Shown here piece by piece: positions 52,920 to 62,614 of a DNA stretch of 64,000 nucleotides. Under the pieces are notes generated by a model. The model saw only the letters and a program-made list of their open reading frames with translations, did not search any database and was not told the origin of the DNA. How positions within the stretch are numbered: position 1 is the first letter of the stretch; each line of letters starts with the position of its first letter. Source of the DNA: Carbonactinospora thermoautotrophica (GTDB lineage: Bacteria > Actinomycetota > Actinomycetes > Streptomycetales > Carbonactinosporaceae); the NCBI RefSeq assembly GCF_001543895.1, contig NZ_JYIJ01000016.1, positions 248,001 through 312,000 of the forward strand, in the 5' to 3' direction. The translations under genes were made by a program, and so were the position numbers.

Positions 52920-54470
52920 TCAGGTGTGCGCCCCGTGCGGGCCGTGTTGCTCGAGCTCCTGCTGCCCCAGATCGGCGGCGGCCAGTTGCTCGCGCAGGGA
53001 CTGGCCCAACCGGCTGTTGCGCTGCCCGTACCCGGCGTACACCAGCAGCCCCACGCCCATCCACGCCCCGAAGTACGTCCAGGTCTTGACGCTCAGGTTG
53101 AGCATGAGCCAGCCGGTGGAGCCGAGGGCGAACAGCGGCACCAGCGGGACCAGCGGGGTGGTGAAGCCGCGCTCGAGGTTGGGCCGCCGGTAGTGGAGCA
53201 CGAGCACGCCGCTGGCCACGAACAGGAACGCGGCCAGCGTGCCGATCACCACCATCGACTCCAGCGTGAGCACGTCGATCAGCTGGGAGCCGGCGATCGC
53301 GAGCGTGCCCACCGCCAGGGTGGCCCGGGTCGGGGTGCGGAACCCGCCGATGTGGGCGAGCGGGCGCGGCAGCAGTCCGTCACGCGCCATCGAGAAGACC
53401 ACTCGGGTGGCGCCGATGGTCACCACCAGCACGACGGTCGACAGCCCGAGCACCGCGCCGACGCCGATGGCCTTGGCCGTCCAGCCCTGGCCGAACGCGG
53501 CGAAGGCGCTCGCCAGCGGGGTGTTGGGGTCGAGTCTGTCGTACCGCTGCATGCCCACCATGACCACGGCCACCCCCACATACAGGGCGATCGTGATCAG
53601 CAGGCTGCCGATGATGCCGCGGGGCACGTCGTGGCGGGCGTCCTTGGTCTCCTCCGCGGCGGTCGCGATGATGTCGAACCCGATGTAGGCGATGCAGATC
53701 ACGGCGGCGGCCGTGAAGATGCCCGCGAAGCCGAACACGTGCGGGATCCCGCCGAAGATCAGCTGGAGCAGGTTCTCCTGGTGCGCGCCGGAGGCCTGCG
53801 GGGCGGGGATGAACGGGGTGTAGTTGGCCGGGTTCACGTACCACGCGCCGACGCCGATGACCAGGATGATCACCACGACCTTGGCGGCCACCATCAGCCA
53901 CAGCACGCGGACGCCGAGCCGGCTGCCGACCGCGACCACGAACACGACCGTGACCAGGATCGCGAACGCGAACAGGTCGAAGCCGGACAGCTGGCCCACG
54001 TAGGGCTCGATCGCCGCCGGGATCTCGATCCCCAGGTCCCGCAGGCCGGCGACGACGTACAGCGACCAGGCCCGGGACACCACGGCCGCGGCGAGCAGCA
54101 GCTCGAGCAGCATCGCCCAGCCGATCAGCCAGGCCCAGATCTCCCCGAAGAGCACGTACGTGAACGAGTACGCGCTGCCCGCGACCGGAATCGCGGACGC
54201 CAGCTCCGCGTAGCAGAGCGCGCAGAGCAGCATGACGATCGCGCCGATGACGAACGAGGCGATCACGGCCGGGCCGGCGGTCGTCGCCGCCTGCTGACCG
54301 GCGATCTTGAAGATGCCCGCGCCGATCATCACGCCGAGGCCGAGCACGACCAGGTCACGGCTCCGGTAGACCGGCCGCAGGGAGTGCCGGCCCCCGGTCC
54401 GCACCGCCAACGCCTCGTTGATCGGGAGTTTGCGGAAGACGTTGTTACGGAAAGGCTTTCCTGCGGTCAT
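52920..54470 (-). CDS. APC-superfamily amino acid permease
   Basis: 516-residue transporter with about 12-14 helices. GLGVMIGAGIFKIAG is the substrate-binding first helix of the cationic amino acid transporter/YfnA group; CYAELASAIPVAGSAYSFTY and FIGFDIIATAAEE (as YIGFDIIATAAEETKD) are also characteristic. A polar C-terminal tail follows. It imports or exchanges amino acids; which ones cannot be told. Start ATG 54470. The AT-rich 250 bases beyond it should hold its promoter. Confidence 0.92.
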   Translation of the reverse strand: MTAGKPFRNNVFRKLPINEALAVRTGGRHSLRPVYRSRDLVVLGLGVMIGAGIFKIAGQQAATTAGPAVIASFVIGAIVMLLCALCYAELASAIPVAGSAYSFTYVLFGEIWAWLIGWAMLLELLLAAAVVSRAWSLYVVAGLRDLGIEIPAAIEPYVGQLSGFDLFAFAILVTVVFVVAVGSRLGVRVLWLMVAAKVVVIILVIGVGAWYVNPANYTPFIPAPQASGAHQENLLQLIFGGIPHVFGFAGIFTAAAVICIAYIGFDIIATAAEETKDARHDVPRGIIGSLLITIALYVGVAVVMVGMQRYDRLDPNTPLASAFAAFGQGWTAKAIGVGAVLGLSTVVLVVTIGATRVVFSMARDGLLPRPLAHIGGFRTPTRATLAVGTLAIAGSQLIDVLTLESMVVIGTLAAFLFVASGVLVLHYRRPNLERGFTTPLVPLVPLFALGSTGWLMLNLSVKTWTYFGAWMGVGLLVYAGYGQRNSRLGQSLREQLAAADLGQQELEQHGPHGAHT

Positions 54471-54674
54471 CGCCCGCCCACCACCCGTCTTCGGGTTTCC
54501 CGGTGCCGAAAAGATTCACCGAGAATTCACCCAATGGCAACCGCATAGCGTCATCACGAGGTAACTGTTCGTGAAATCCGCAGCTCAGACTGGGGTCAAG
54601 CAGGGAAAGTCACAAATAAGACAATCGCCCTAACAATCCTTGTTCACCGTTTTCAATTACGGGAGGAATAAAAA

Positions 54675-54712
54675 GATCACGGCGCTTTCACAGTGCTGAA
54701 AACGCCGTGATC
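54675..54712 (-). terminator. Rho-independent terminator of the malic enzyme gene
   Basis: Read on the minus strand: GATCACGGCG...CGCCGTGATC stem with an inner TTTTCA/TGAAA part, followed by TTTTTATT. This is a classical stem plus U-tract, unlike the other hairpins in the window. Confidence 0.9.
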
Positions 54713-54721
54713 CGGGAAAGA

Positions 54722-55915
54722 CTACCGCCGGGCGACGCCGTCCTGCCGCGCCGCCACCGCGACCGCCTCCGCCACAGCCGGGGCCACGCGCGGGTCGAAG
54801 GGACTCGGAATCACCTGGTCCGGGGACAGCTTGTCCGCCACCAAGGCGGCCAGCGCCTCGGCGGCGGCCACCTTCATACCCTCGGTGATCCGGCTCGCCC
54901 GCACCGCGAGCGCGCCCCGGAACACGCCGGGGAAGGCCAGCACGTTGTTGATCTGGTTCGGGAAGTCGCTGCGCCCGGTCGCCACGACCGCGGCGTACTT
55001 GCGCGCCACGTCCGGGTGGACCTCCGGGCTCGGGTTGGCCATCGCGAACACGATCGCGTCAGGCGCCATGCTCGCCACGGCGTCCTCCGCCACCTGGCCC
55101 CCGGACACGCCGATGAACACGTCCGCGCCGGCCAGCGCGCCCGCCAGAGACCCGGTGAGGCCGGCCCGGTTGGTCAGGGCGGCCAACTCCGCCTTGACCG
55201 GGTTGAGGTCAGCGCGACCCACGTGGACGACTCCACGGCTGTCCGCCACCGCGATGTCCCCGATCCCGGCCTGCAACAGGATCTTCGTGATCGCGACCCC
55301 GGCGGCGCCGGCACCGGACACCACGACCCGCAGGGAGGCGAACTCCTTGCCGACCACCCGGGCGGCGTTGCGCAGCGCCGCGAGCGTCACGATCGCGGTG
55401 CCGTGCTGGTCGTCGTGGAAGACCGGGATGTCCAGGCGCTCCTGGAGGCGGCGCTCGATCTCGAAGCAGCGCGGCGCCGAGATGTCCTCCAGGTTGATGC
55501 CGCCGAAGGCGGGGGCGAGCCGGACCACGGTCTCGACCAACTCGTCGACGTCCGTGCAGTCCAGGCAGATCGGCACCGCGTCCACGCCGCCGAACTCCTT
55601 GAACAGCAGCGCCTTGCCCTCCATCACGGGCAACGCCGCGGCGGGACCGATGTCGCCCAGGCCAAGCACGGCCGTGCCGTCGGTGACGACCGCCACCGAC
55701 TTGGCCTTCCAGGTGTAGTCGTAGACCAGCTCGGGCCGCTCGGCGATGGCCGCGCAGACACGCGCCACCCCGGGCGTGTACGCGAGCGACAGGTCATCGC
55801 GGTCGCGGATGGGAACCGTGGACCGCACTTCCAGCTTCCCGTCCCGGTGCATGGCGAACGCCGGATCCATGTCGTCCGGCGTGAAGGTATGAGGTGGGCT
55901 GATCTCAGCAGTCAA
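54722..55915 (-). CDS. NAD(P)-dependent malic enzyme
   Basis: 397-residue short (bacterial) malic enzyme converting malate to pyruvate and CO2. SLAYTPGVA and the [19 protein letters not shown] block bind substrate and metal, FHDDQHGTA supplies the metal aspartates, and [12 protein letters not shown] is the dinucleotide fold. No phosphotransacetylase-like domain is fused. Start ATG 55915. Its terminator follows directly. Cofactor preference is not assigned. Confidence 0.93.
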   Translation of the reverse strand: MTAEISPPHTFTPDDMDPAFAMHRDGKLEVRSTVPIRDRDDLSLAYTPGVARVCAAIAERPELVYDYTWKAKSVAVVTDGTAVLGLGDIGPAAALPVMEGKALLFKEFGGVDAVPICLDCTDVDELVETVVRLAPAFGGINLEDISAPRCFEIERRLQERLDIPVFHDDQHGTAIVTLAALRNAARVVGKEFASLRVVVSGAGAAGVAITKILLQAGIGDIAVADSRGVVHVGRADLNPVKAELAALTNRAGLTGSLAGALAGADVFIGVSGGQVAEDAVASMAPDAIVFAMANPSPEVHPDVARKYAAVVATGRSDFPNQINNVLAFPGVFRGALAVRASRITEGMKVAAAEALAALVADKLSPDQVIPSPFDPRVAPAVAEAVAVAARQDGVARR

Positions 55916-56176
55916 GACGGTGACCCTTCAGTAGTCCGACGTCGTTGGCTCCATCCGTACCTCGAGACGAGGGTCCCGGGGTTTCCGGGGCGGGTACGGG
56001 TGATTCCGGGGGTCACCCGTTATCCGATTTTTGCACAGAGGTGCTGCGCACCGTGTCCGGCCGAATGGCAGGATGCCTCGGATTGCGACCGGCGAAACCA
56101 CTTCCGCGGGAAGCGGCGACACCGGAACGTGGACGAACCCGGGCCAGTGGCGGCCCATAGGGCAGGAGGACACAAC

Positions 56177-57085
56177 GTGACTGCACGACTGATGCGGCGA
56201 TCGGCCATCGCACTGGGTGCCGGGCTCGCGGCAACCGCCCTGGTGGTGAGCGGCTGCGGCGGCCAACAGCAGCAAGGGACCGCCAACCCCCAGCAGACCG
56301 CCAAGGCCCCGGCCGCCGACCCGAAGCTCGCCGCCATGGTGCCGGACAAGATCAAGGCTGATGGCAAGATCGTCGTCGGGACCGACTCGACGTACGCGCC
56401 GGCCGAGTTCCTCGACCAGGACGGCAAGACCGTCATCGGCTTCGACGTCGACCTGTTCAACGCGGTCGCCGGCAAGCTCGGGCTGCGCGCCGAGTACGTC
56501 TCCGCGCCGTTCGGCGCGATCATCACCGGCGTCTCCTCGGGCAAGTACGAGGTCGGCGTCTCCTCGTTCACGATCAACGACGAGCGCAAGCAGCAGGCCA
56601 ACATGGTCAGCTACTTCAACGTCGGCACGCAGTGGGCGACGAAGAAGAGCAACCCGGCCGGGGTCAGCATCGACGAACCGTGCGGCAAGCGGATCGCGGT
56701 GCAGAAGGACACGGTCCAGGTCCCGGACATCGAGGCCCGGTCGAAGAAGTGCACCGACGCCGGCAAGCCCGCGGTGACGATCGACCAGTACCAGGGCCAG
56801 GACCAGGCCACCGCGGCCGTCGTGTCCGGCAAGGACGACGCGATGCTCGCCGACTACCCGGTGGCGGCGTACGCGGTGCGGCAGACGAACGGCCAGCTCG
56901 AGCTGCTGGGCCAGCAGTACGAGGCGGCGCCGTACGGTTACGTGATCCCGAAGGACCAGACCCAGTTCGCCCAGGCGGTCGCCGAGGCGGTCAAGGCGAT
57001 CATCGCCGACGGCACCTACGCGGAGATCCTGAAGAAGTGGGGTGTCGAGCAGGGCGCGCTCGCGAACCCGGCTGTCAACCCGTGA
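56177..57085 (+). CDS. Polar amino acid (glutamate-type) ABC substrate-binding lipoprotein
   Basis: 302 residues. Signal peptide with lipobox VVSGC near residue 26, so anchored on the outer face of the membrane. A Gln-rich linker leads to the bilobal binding fold: VVGTDSTYAPAEFLDQDGKTVIGFDVDL (in pieces) is the family-3 signature. The start GTG 56177 follows GGAGGACACAAC. It is first in an operon with the permease and ATPase genes. Confidence 0.93.
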   Translation: MTARLMRRSAIALGAGLAATALVVSGCGGQQQQGTANPQQTAKAPAADPKLAAMVPDKIKADGKIVVGTDSTYAPAEFLDQDGKTVIGFDVDLFNAVAGKLGLRAEYVSAPFGAIITGVSSGKYEVGVSSFTINDERKQQANMVSYFNVGTQWATKKSNPAGVSIDEPCGKRIAVQKDTVQVPDIEARSKKCTDAGKPAVTIDQYQGQDQATAAVVSGKDDAMLADYPVAAYAVRQTNGQLELLGQQYEAAPYGYVIPKDQTQFAQAVAEAVKAIIADGTYAEILKKWGVEQGALANPAVNP

Positions 57086-57106
57086 CGGCGTGACCGAGAT
57101 TCGCTC

Positions 57107-58066
57107 ATGACGGAGACCAAGACGACGGAGCGGGCACGGCCGGAGGCCATCAAAGCCGTGCCCGTACGCCACCCGGGCCGCTGGATCGGCGTCGCCGTCA
57201 TCGCCGTGCTCACGGCCATGTTCGTGCACATGCTGGTGACGAACGACGCCTTCAAGTGGCGGTTCATGTTCGACAACATGTTCACCCCGCCGGTGCTGAA
57301 GGGCGTGCGGACCACCCTGCTGCTCACCGTGCTCTCGATGCTCATCGGCGTGGCCCTGGGCGTCGTGCTCGCGGTGATGCGGCTGTCTCCGAACCCGATC
57401 TTGTCGGGTACGGCCTGGGTCTACACCTGGTTCTTCCGCGCGGTCCCCCGCCTTGTGCTGGCGATCCTCTTCGGCAACCTGGGCATCCTGTACGCCCGGC
57501 TGGAGTTCGGGCTGCCCTTCGACCAGCAGCTCGGCGACCTGCTCGGGATCGACATCGACGGGCGGCTGTTCGGCATGGACGCCCGGACCGTGCTGAGCGG
57601 CTTCATGGCGGGTCTGCTCGCGCTGTCGCTGTCCGAGGCGGCGTACATGGCGGAGATCGTCCGGGCCGGCATCCTGTCCATCGATCCCGGACAGCAGGAG
57701 GCGGCGAGCGCCCTCGGCATGAGCCGGATGCTCACCATGCGGCGCATCGTGCTGCCCCAGGCGATGCGGATGATCGTGCCGCCCACCGGCAACGAGACGA
57801 TCGCCATGCTCAAGGACACCGCGCTCGTGGCGTACGTGCCGGTCACCGACGAGCTGTTCTTCCAGCTCCAGGCCATCGGCTCCCGCACCTTCCAGATCTT
57901 CCCCATGCTGGTCGCGGCGTGCCTGTGGTACCTGGCGCTGACCAGCGTCCTGCTGGTCGGGCAGTACTTCCTGGAGCGGTACTTCTCGCGCGGGTTCGGG
58001 GAACGGCGACGGATGAGGCCGCGGCTGCGCGAAGCGACGGTCGGCCGATCGGACGGTGTGGCATGA
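57107..58066 (+). CDS. Polar amino acid ABC transporter permease
   Basis: 319-residue permease of the HisM/GlnP family. About five to six helices. The EAA loop is [21 protein letters not shown] (spread over two pieces here), which contacts the ATPase; [13 protein letters not shown] is also typical. The N-terminal 40 residues are polar and cytoplasmic. It lies 21 bases after the binding-protein gene and overlaps the ATPase start (ATGA). Confidence 0.93.
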   Translation: MTETKTTERARPEAIKAVPVRHPGRWIGVAVIAVLTAMFVHMLVTNDAFKWRFMFDNMFTPPVLKGVRTTLLLTVLSMLIGVALGVVLAVMRLSPNPILSGTAWVYTWFFRAVPRLVLAILFGNLGILYARLEFGLPFDQQLGDLLGIDIDGRLFGMDARTVLSGFMAGLLALSLSEAAYMAEIVRAGILSIDPGQQEAASALGMSRMLTMRRIVLPQAMRMIVPPTGNETIAMLKDTALVAYVPVTDELFFQLQAIGSRTFQIFPMLVAACLWYLALTSVLLVGQYFLERYFSRGFGERRRMRPRLREATVGRSDGVA

Positions 58067-58830
58067 ACGGGCACTTGATGGTCAAGGCCGAGGCGGTGCA
58101 CAAGAGCTTCGGTCACACCGCGGTACTCAAGGGCATCGACCTGGAGGTCGCCCCCGGCGAGGTGATGTGCGTCATCGGGCCCTCCGGGTCGGGCAAGTCC
58201 ACCTTCCTGCGCTGCATCAACCACCTGGAGAAGATCGACGCCGGCCGGCTGTGGGTCGACGGCCGGCTGGTCGGCTACCGGGAGAAGGGCGGCAAGCTGT
58301 ACGAGCTGCGCGACCGGGAGGTGGCCGCGCAGCGCCGGGACATCGGCATGGTGTTCCAGCGGTTCAACCTTTTCCCGCACATGACCGCGCTGGAGAACGT
58401 CATGGAGGCGCCGCTGCGGGTCAAGCGGGAGCCCAAGGCCACCGTGCGGGAGCGGGCCGAACGGCTGCTGGACCGGGTCGGGCTCGCCGCGCACCGTGAC
58501 AAGTACCCGGGCCAGCTCTCCGGGGGCCAGCAGCAGCGGGTGGCGATCGCCCGCGCCCTGGCGATGCAGCCCAAGCTCATGCTCTTCGACGAGCCCACCA
58601 GCGCGTTGGACCCGGAGCTGGTCGGCGAGGTCCTGGACGTGATGCGCGACCTGGCGACCTCGGGCATGACCATGGTGGTCGTCACCCACGAGATGGGTTT
58701 CGCCCGCGAGGTCGGCGACAAGCTGGTCTTCATGGACGGCGGCGTCGTGGTCGAGGCCGGGCACCCGCGCGATGTCCTCACCAACCCCCGGCACGAGCGC
58801 ACCAGGGCGTTCCTCAGCAAGGTGCTCTGA
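58063..58830 (+). CDS. Polar amino acid ABC transporter ATP-binding protein
   Basis: 255-residue ATPase of the GlnQ type. Walker [11 protein letters not shown]-loop [12 protein letters not shown], signature [15 protein letters not shown], Walker [13 protein letters not shown] and H-loop [11 protein letters not shown] are all intact. It powers uptake with the two preceding genes, likely of glutamate, glutamine or other polar amino acids. Terminated by a GC hairpin. Confidence 0.95.
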   Translation: MNGHLMVKAEAVHKSFGHTAVLKGIDLEVAPGEVMCVIGPSGSGKSTFLRCINHLEKIDAGRLWVDGRLVGYREKGGKLYELRDREVAAQRRDIGMVFQRFNLFPHMTALENVMEAPLRVKREPKATVRERAERLLDRVGLAAHRDKYPGQLSGGQQQRVAIARALAMQPKLMLFDEPTSALDPELVGEVLDVMRDLATSGMTMVVVTHEMGFAREVGDKLVFMDGGVVVEAGHPRDVLTNPRHERTRAFLSKVL

Positions 58831-58925
58831 GGCCTGGCCGCCGGCCCCGCAGCGCCTGCGGAAGCGTCCGCGGGCCGTCGGAGAGCACCTCCCCGGTGGC
58901 GGTGAGATCGAGCCGGCTGGAGGGC

Positions 58926-58954
58926 GGTGGGGCCGCGCGCCGCGCGGCCCCACC
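58926..58954 (+). terminator. Hairpin terminator of the amino acid ABC operon
   Basis: Fourteen-base perfect arms (GGTGGGGCCGCGCG and complement) with a single central base. Confidence 0.75.
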
Positions 58955-59088
58955 AGCGGTCTGCTAGGTGCCGGTGTGCGAACCGCGTCAGTCACGCTTA
59001 GCCTCCAGACATATACCGAGAGCCAGCTAGGTTACAGCTGGTCAGCGGATCCACCGATTACGCTAGCCGGGCTAAGTAAGGATCAGAA

Positions 59089-59649
59089 GTGGATATCGCT
59101 CATTACGCCGAGATGGCCGTGCTCCTCGTCAACACCGAGGATCCAGGGCGCGGTCGGGACCGGCTCACCAGCCTCGACGACCTGCGGGCCTTCCTCGGAC
59201 CCCAACGCTCGCTGTGGTGCAACCGGGCCACCGCCGCGGACGTGGAGGAGCTGCGCGCGGTACGGGCGCGGCTACGGGTCGTCTTCGAAAAAGCCGCCGC
59301 AGGCGACGAGTCCAGCGCCGTGGACCAGCTCAACACCCTGCTCACCGACTATCCGGTGAGCCCGCAGATCTCGGGCCACGACGACCACGACTGGCACCTG
59401 CACATGTCGGACCGCGCCCCCACGGTCGCCTCCGGGTACGCGGCCAATGCCTCGATGGGGCTCGCCATGCAGATGACGACGGTGGGCGTGAACCGGCTCG
59501 GCGTCTGCCAGGCGCCGCCGTGCCGGGACGTCTACATCGACGTCTCCACGAACCGCTCCCGCCGGTACTGCTCGGACCGCTGCGCCACCCGGGCGAACGT
59601 CGCCGCGTACCGGGCCCGCCGCCGCGAGCAGGCCGCGGCCCAGGTCTGA
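59089..59649 (+). CDS. CGNR zinc-finger (ABATE domain) regulator-like protein
   Basis: 186 residues. The N-terminal ABATE domain (about 1-125) is recognised by the LLVNTEDPGRGRDRLTSLDDL and LRAVRARLRVVF pattern (pieces). The C-terminal zinc finger has VCQAPPCRDVYIDVSTNRSRRYCS followed by DRCATRANVAAYRARR, with four cysteines, typical of CGNR proteins. These are taken to be stress-related transcription factors. The start GTG 59089 follows AAGGATC. An inverted repeat CCAGCT-N7-AGCTGG (59023-59041) lies upstream and may be its operator. Confidence 0.88.
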   Translation: MDIAHYAEMAVLLVNTEDPGRGRDRLTSLDDLRAFLGPQRSLWCNRATAADVEELRAVRARLRVVFEKAAAGDESSAVDQLNTLLTDYPVSPQISGHDDHDWHLHMSDRAPTVASGYAANASMGLAMQMTTVGVNRLGVCQAPPCRDVYIDVSTNRSRRYCSDRCATRANVAAYRARRREQAAAQV

Positions 59650-59663
59650 CCCGGCCAGCGCCC

Positions 59664-59702
59664 CCGGTCAGCGCCGCCGGTCAGCGCCGCCGGTCAGCGC
59701 CG
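59664..59702. repeat. 13-bp tandem repeat, three copies
   Basis: CCGGTCAGCGCCG three times without interruption, between the CGNR gene and the end of sodX; the last copy covers the sodX stop codon. An uneven fourth copy may precede it. Confidence 0.8.
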
Positions 59703-60035
59703 CCGGCGGAACGGCGGCCAGTACCGACACACCACCACGGCCAGCACGTCCTCGTCCGGGATGGCGCCGACATGCCAGGAATCGATGCCTTCGGCCGGGT
59801 TGTCACGCTCGACCCACCAACCCTCCGGCGTGCGCCGGAAGGCGCGTTTCACGGACAGGCCGCGACCTGGCAGGTGGACCACGACCAGGCGGCCCGGCTT
59901 CGGCGCCCCGCCCCAGCGGACCAGCAGGTGATCTCCCTCGTACAGGGTGGGCTCCATCGACCGGCCCACGACGGCCACTCGCCCCCAGGGGAACCGGCCG
60001 CGATGGCGGCCCGGTCCGCCCGTTCGGTGACCCAT
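59694..60035 (-). CDS. sodX: Nickel superoxide dismutase maturation peptidase (S26 family)
   Basis: 113-residue signal-peptidase-like protein. VVGRSMEPTLYEGDHLLV has the S26 serine and GLSVKRAF the catalytic lysine. In actinobacteria and cyanobacteria such a protein removes the N-terminal extension of nickel SOD so the His-Cys hook can bind Ni. It stands divergent to sodN with 84 bases between. Start ATG 60035 follows GGGAGGTGCT. The C-terminus is Arg-rich. Confidence 0.9.
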   Translation of the reverse strand: MGHRTGGPGRHRGRFPWGRVAVVGRSMEPTLYEGDHLLVRWGGAPKPGRLVVVHLPGRGLSVKRAFRRTPEGWWVERDNPAEGIDSWHVGAIPDEDVLAVVVCRYWPPFRRRR

Positions 60036-60119
60036 AGCACCTCCCCCCTCGGTTTCGGTGGAGCCGATGGAGGTAGTGTCATCGAGTGAAGATCCCAGGT
60101 CCGTCGAAAGGACGTGCCC

Positions 60120-60524
60120 ATGTTCGCTCGTCTTTTCAAGCCGAAGACCACCGTACGGGCGCACTGCGACCTGCCCTGCGGTGTGTATGACCCCGCCCAG
60201 GCGCGCATCGAGGCCGAGTCCGTCAAGGCGATCTGCGAGAAGTACCAGCAGAACGAGGATCCGGTCTTCCGTACTCGCGCCCTGATCATCAAGGAGGAGC
60301 GGGCCAACCTGGTCAAGCACCACCTGTGGGTGCTGTGGACCGACTACTTCAAGGCCCCACACTTCGAGAAGTACCCACAGCTCCACCAGCTGTTCAACGA
60401 GGCCACCAAGCTCGCCGGCGCCGCCGGCGCCAAGGGCTCGGTGGACCCGGCCGTGGCCGAGGAACTGCTCGCGAAGATCGACGAGATCGCGAAGATCTTC
60501 TGGGAGACCAAGCAGGCGGCCTGA
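60120..60524 (+). CDS. sodN: Nickel superoxide dismutase precursor
   Basis: 134-residue precursor. The nickel hook HCDLPCGVYDP begins at residue 15; the 14 residues before it are the pro-peptide cut off by SodX to free His1, with Cys2 and Cys6 as the other ligands. The rest is the four-helix bundle (YQQNEDPVFRTRALIIKE is conserved). It is cytoplasmic and converts superoxide to peroxide and oxygen. ATG 60120 is used; a GTG two codons earlier is possible. A strong hairpin terminator follows. Confidence 0.96.
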   Translation: MFARLFKPKTTVRAHCDLPCGVYDPAQARIEAESVKAICEKYQQNEDPVFRTRALIIKEERANLVKHHLWVLWTDYFKAPHFEKYPQLHQLFNEATKLAGAAGAKGSVDPAVAEELLAKIDEIAKIFWETKQAA

Positions 60525-60592
60525 ACCAGGGCCTGTTCGGGTTCGCTCGGCGAGCCGGACAGCCATCGCCGTACCTGCCCTGAGGCCATCCT

Positions 60593-60624
60593 CGTGGACC
60601 GCGCACCCCGGTGCGCGGTCCACG
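60593..60624 (+). terminator. Terminator of sodN
   Basis: Fifteen-base perfect arms (CGTGGACCGCGCACC and complement) around CC, 69 bases after the sodN stop. Confidence 0.8.
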
Positions 60625-60708
60625 ACTGTTCTGCGGGCATCCTCCGGGGCACCCCGCCGGGTGACACGGCGCCCGATCACGGGTAGCGGTGCCGTAGCCT
60701 CATGGGCC

Positions 60709-61257
60709 ATGGGTGCGTTGTCGCAGATCCGCCCTGCCCGGCCGGAGGACGTGCCGGCGATCCTCGCCCTGATCCGCGAGCTCGCCGAGTACGCGAAGGC
60801 GCCGGAGGAGGCCAGGGCGACCGAGGAGCAGCTCCACGCCGCGCTGTTCGGCCCGCGACCCGCGGTGTTCTGCCACGTGGCCGACCACGCGGGCACGGTG
60901 GCTGGGTACGCGCTGTGGTTCCTGAGCTTCTCCACCTGGCTCGGCCGGCACGGGATCTACCTGGAGGACCTGTACGTCACGCCGGAGCACCGGGGGCGGG
61001 GGTACGGCAAGGCGCTGCTCGCCGAGCTGGCGCGGATCTGCGCGGAACGGGGCTACGGGCGCCTGGAATGGTCCGTGCTCGACTGGAACGAGCCCGCCAT
61101 CAACTTCTACCGGGGGCTGGGCGCGGTGCCGATGGGCGAGGAGACGACGTACCGGTTGACCGGGGAGGCGCTCCGCTCGCTCGCCGGCCAGGCCCACGCC
61201 GGATCCCACCCCAATGGAGGAGCTTTGGCGCGTCCGGAACAGGCGGGGACGTGCTGA
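60709..61257 (+). CDS. GNAT-family N-acetyltransferase
   Basis: 182 residues. IRPARPEDVPAILALIREL opens the fold; the acetyl-CoA loop is TPEHRGRGYGKALL and the motif B part is LEWSVLDWNEPAINFYRGLGA. These features resemble spermidine/diamine acetyltransferases and related proteins, but the acceptor is unknown. ATG 60709 is chosen over a frame start at 60661. The gene runs toward rsbW-sigF, ending 52 bases before it. Confidence 0.9.
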   Translation: MGALSQIRPARPEDVPAILALIRELAEYAKAPEEARATEEQLHAALFGPRPAVFCHVADHAGTVAGYALWFLSFSTWLGRHGIYLEDLYVTPEHRGRGYGKALLAELARICAERGYGRLEWSVLDWNEPAINFYRGLGAVPMGEETTYRLTGEALRSLAGQAHAGSHPNGGALARPEQAGTC

Positions 61258-61309
61258 ACCAGGTAGCGTCGGTGTATCGGCTCGGGGGCCGACGACGATG
61301 GAGGTGAGG

Positions 61310-61738
61310 GTGTCGCAGCAGTCCGCGTCCAGACCGCAGGATCCGGCCATCGTCCAGCGGGATTTCGTGGAGATCCGACTTCCAGCTGACAGCGCCTACC
61401 TGTCGGTGCTGCGGACGGCCACCGCGGGCCTGGCGGCCCGGCTCGACTTCACGCTGGACGACATCGAGGACCTGCGCATCGCGGTCGACGAGGCATGCGC
61501 GATGCTGCTCCACCAGACAGTGCCCGGGAGTGACCTGACCTGCGTGTTCGAACTGGGGCGCGGCGCGCTCTCGATCCAAGTTTCGGCGCCGACGGTGGAC
61601 GGCCGGCTGCCGGAGCGGGACACCTTCGCGTGGACCGTGCTGACCGCGCTGGCCGGCCAGGTGGACGCCACCGTGGACGACGACAAGCACGTCAGCATCA
61701 ACCTGCACAAGCGTCGTGGTAGGCCTGGTACGTCGTGA
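61310..61738 (+). CDS. Anti-sigma factor, RsbW/UsfX type
   Basis: 142 residues. The HATPase-like fold of anti-sigma factors is seen in the N-box region DIEDLRIAVDEACAMLL; the TFAWTVLTALAGQV block matches the mycobacterial UsfX/RsbW C-terminal half. The usual glycine-rich ATP lid is weak, as in UsfX. It should hold the following sigma factor inactive and be released by an anti-anti-sigma factor not present here. GTG 61310 stands 5 bases after GGAGG; ATG 61298 overlaps that site. It overlaps sigF by four bases (GTGA). Confidence 0.88.
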   Translation: MSQQSASRPQDPAIVQRDFVEIRLPADSAYLSVLRTATAGLAARLDFTLDDIEDLRIAVDEACAMLLHQTVPGSDLTCVFELGRGALSIQVSAPTVDGRLPERDTFAWTVLTALAGQVDATVDDDKHVSINLHKRRGRPGTS

Positions 61739-62556
61739 ACGAGCTGTTCGACTCTGAGCACCGCCTGGAACGCGGCGACCGGGCGGCCGACCACCCCGCC
61801 ACCGACCGGGCGGCGGCGCGTGAGCTGTTCGCCAAGCTGGCGACGCTACCGCTGGACGCCCCGGAGCGCTCGCACATCCGCGACCAGCTCGTGGAGATGC
61901 ACCTGCCGCTGGTCGAGCACCTGGCCAGGCGGTTCCGCAACCGGGGCGAGCCACTGGACGACCTGATCCAGGTCGCCACGATCGGCTTGATCAAGTCGGT
62001 GGACCGGTTCGACCCGGAGCGCGGCGTGGAGTTCTCCACGTACGCCACGCCGACCATCGTGGGCGAGATCAAGCGGCACTTCCGGGACAAGGGCTGGGCG
62101 GTCCGGGTTCCCCGGCGGTTGCAGGAACTGCGGCTGTCGCTGACCACCGCGACCAGCGAGTTGTCGCAGCGGCACGGCCGCTCCCCCACGGTGACCGAGT
62201 TGGCCGAGCACCTGGGCCTCAGCGAGGAAGAGGTGCTGGAGGGCCTGGAGTCGGCCAACGCGTACAGCACGCTGTCGCTGGACGTGCCGGAGGCGGGCGA
62301 CGAGGAAGCGCCCGCGGTGGCCGACTCCCTCGGCGCGGAGGACGACGCGCTGGAGGGCGTGGAGTACCGCGAGTCGCTGAAGCCGCTGCTGGAGCAGTTG
62401 CCGCCGCGCGAGAAGAAGATCTTGCTGCTGCGCTTCTTCGGCAACATGACCCAGTCGCAGATCGCCGAGGAAGTGGGCATCTCCCAGATGCACGTGTCCC
62501 GCCTGCTCGCCCGCACGCTCGCCCAGCTGCGCGAGCGGCTGCTGGTGGAGGAATAA
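61735..62556 (+). CDS. RNA polymerase sigma factor, SigB/SigF/SigG type
   Basis: 273-residue group 3 sigma factor. Region 2 is clear in HLARRFRNRGEPLDDLIQVA and VEFSTYATPTIVGEIKRHFRD (pieces), region 3 in LSQRHGRSPTVTELAEHLG, and region 4 in LPPREKKILLLRFFGNMTQSQIAEEVGISQ (pieces) with its HTH. Such factors drive stress or sporulation genes in actinobacteria. GTG start coupled to the anti-sigma gene. Confidence 0.95.
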   Translation: MNELFDSEHRLERGDRAADHPATDRAAARELFAKLATLPLDAPERSHIRDQLVEMHLPLVEHLARRFRNRGEPLDDLIQVATIGLIKSVDRFDPERGVEFSTYATPTIVGEIKRHFRDKGWAVRVPRRLQELRLSLTTATSELSQRHGRSPTVTELAEHLGLSEEEVLEGLESANAYSTLSLDVPEAGDEEAPAVADSLGAEDDALEGVEYRESLKPLLEQLPPREKKILLLRFFGNMTQSQIAEEVGISQMHVSRLLARTLAQLRERLLVEE

Positions 62557-62614
62557 GCCGGTGGCCGGCGCGTGAGCGGCGCCACGGGTCACGCCGACCA
62601 AGGCCGTGGCGCGG

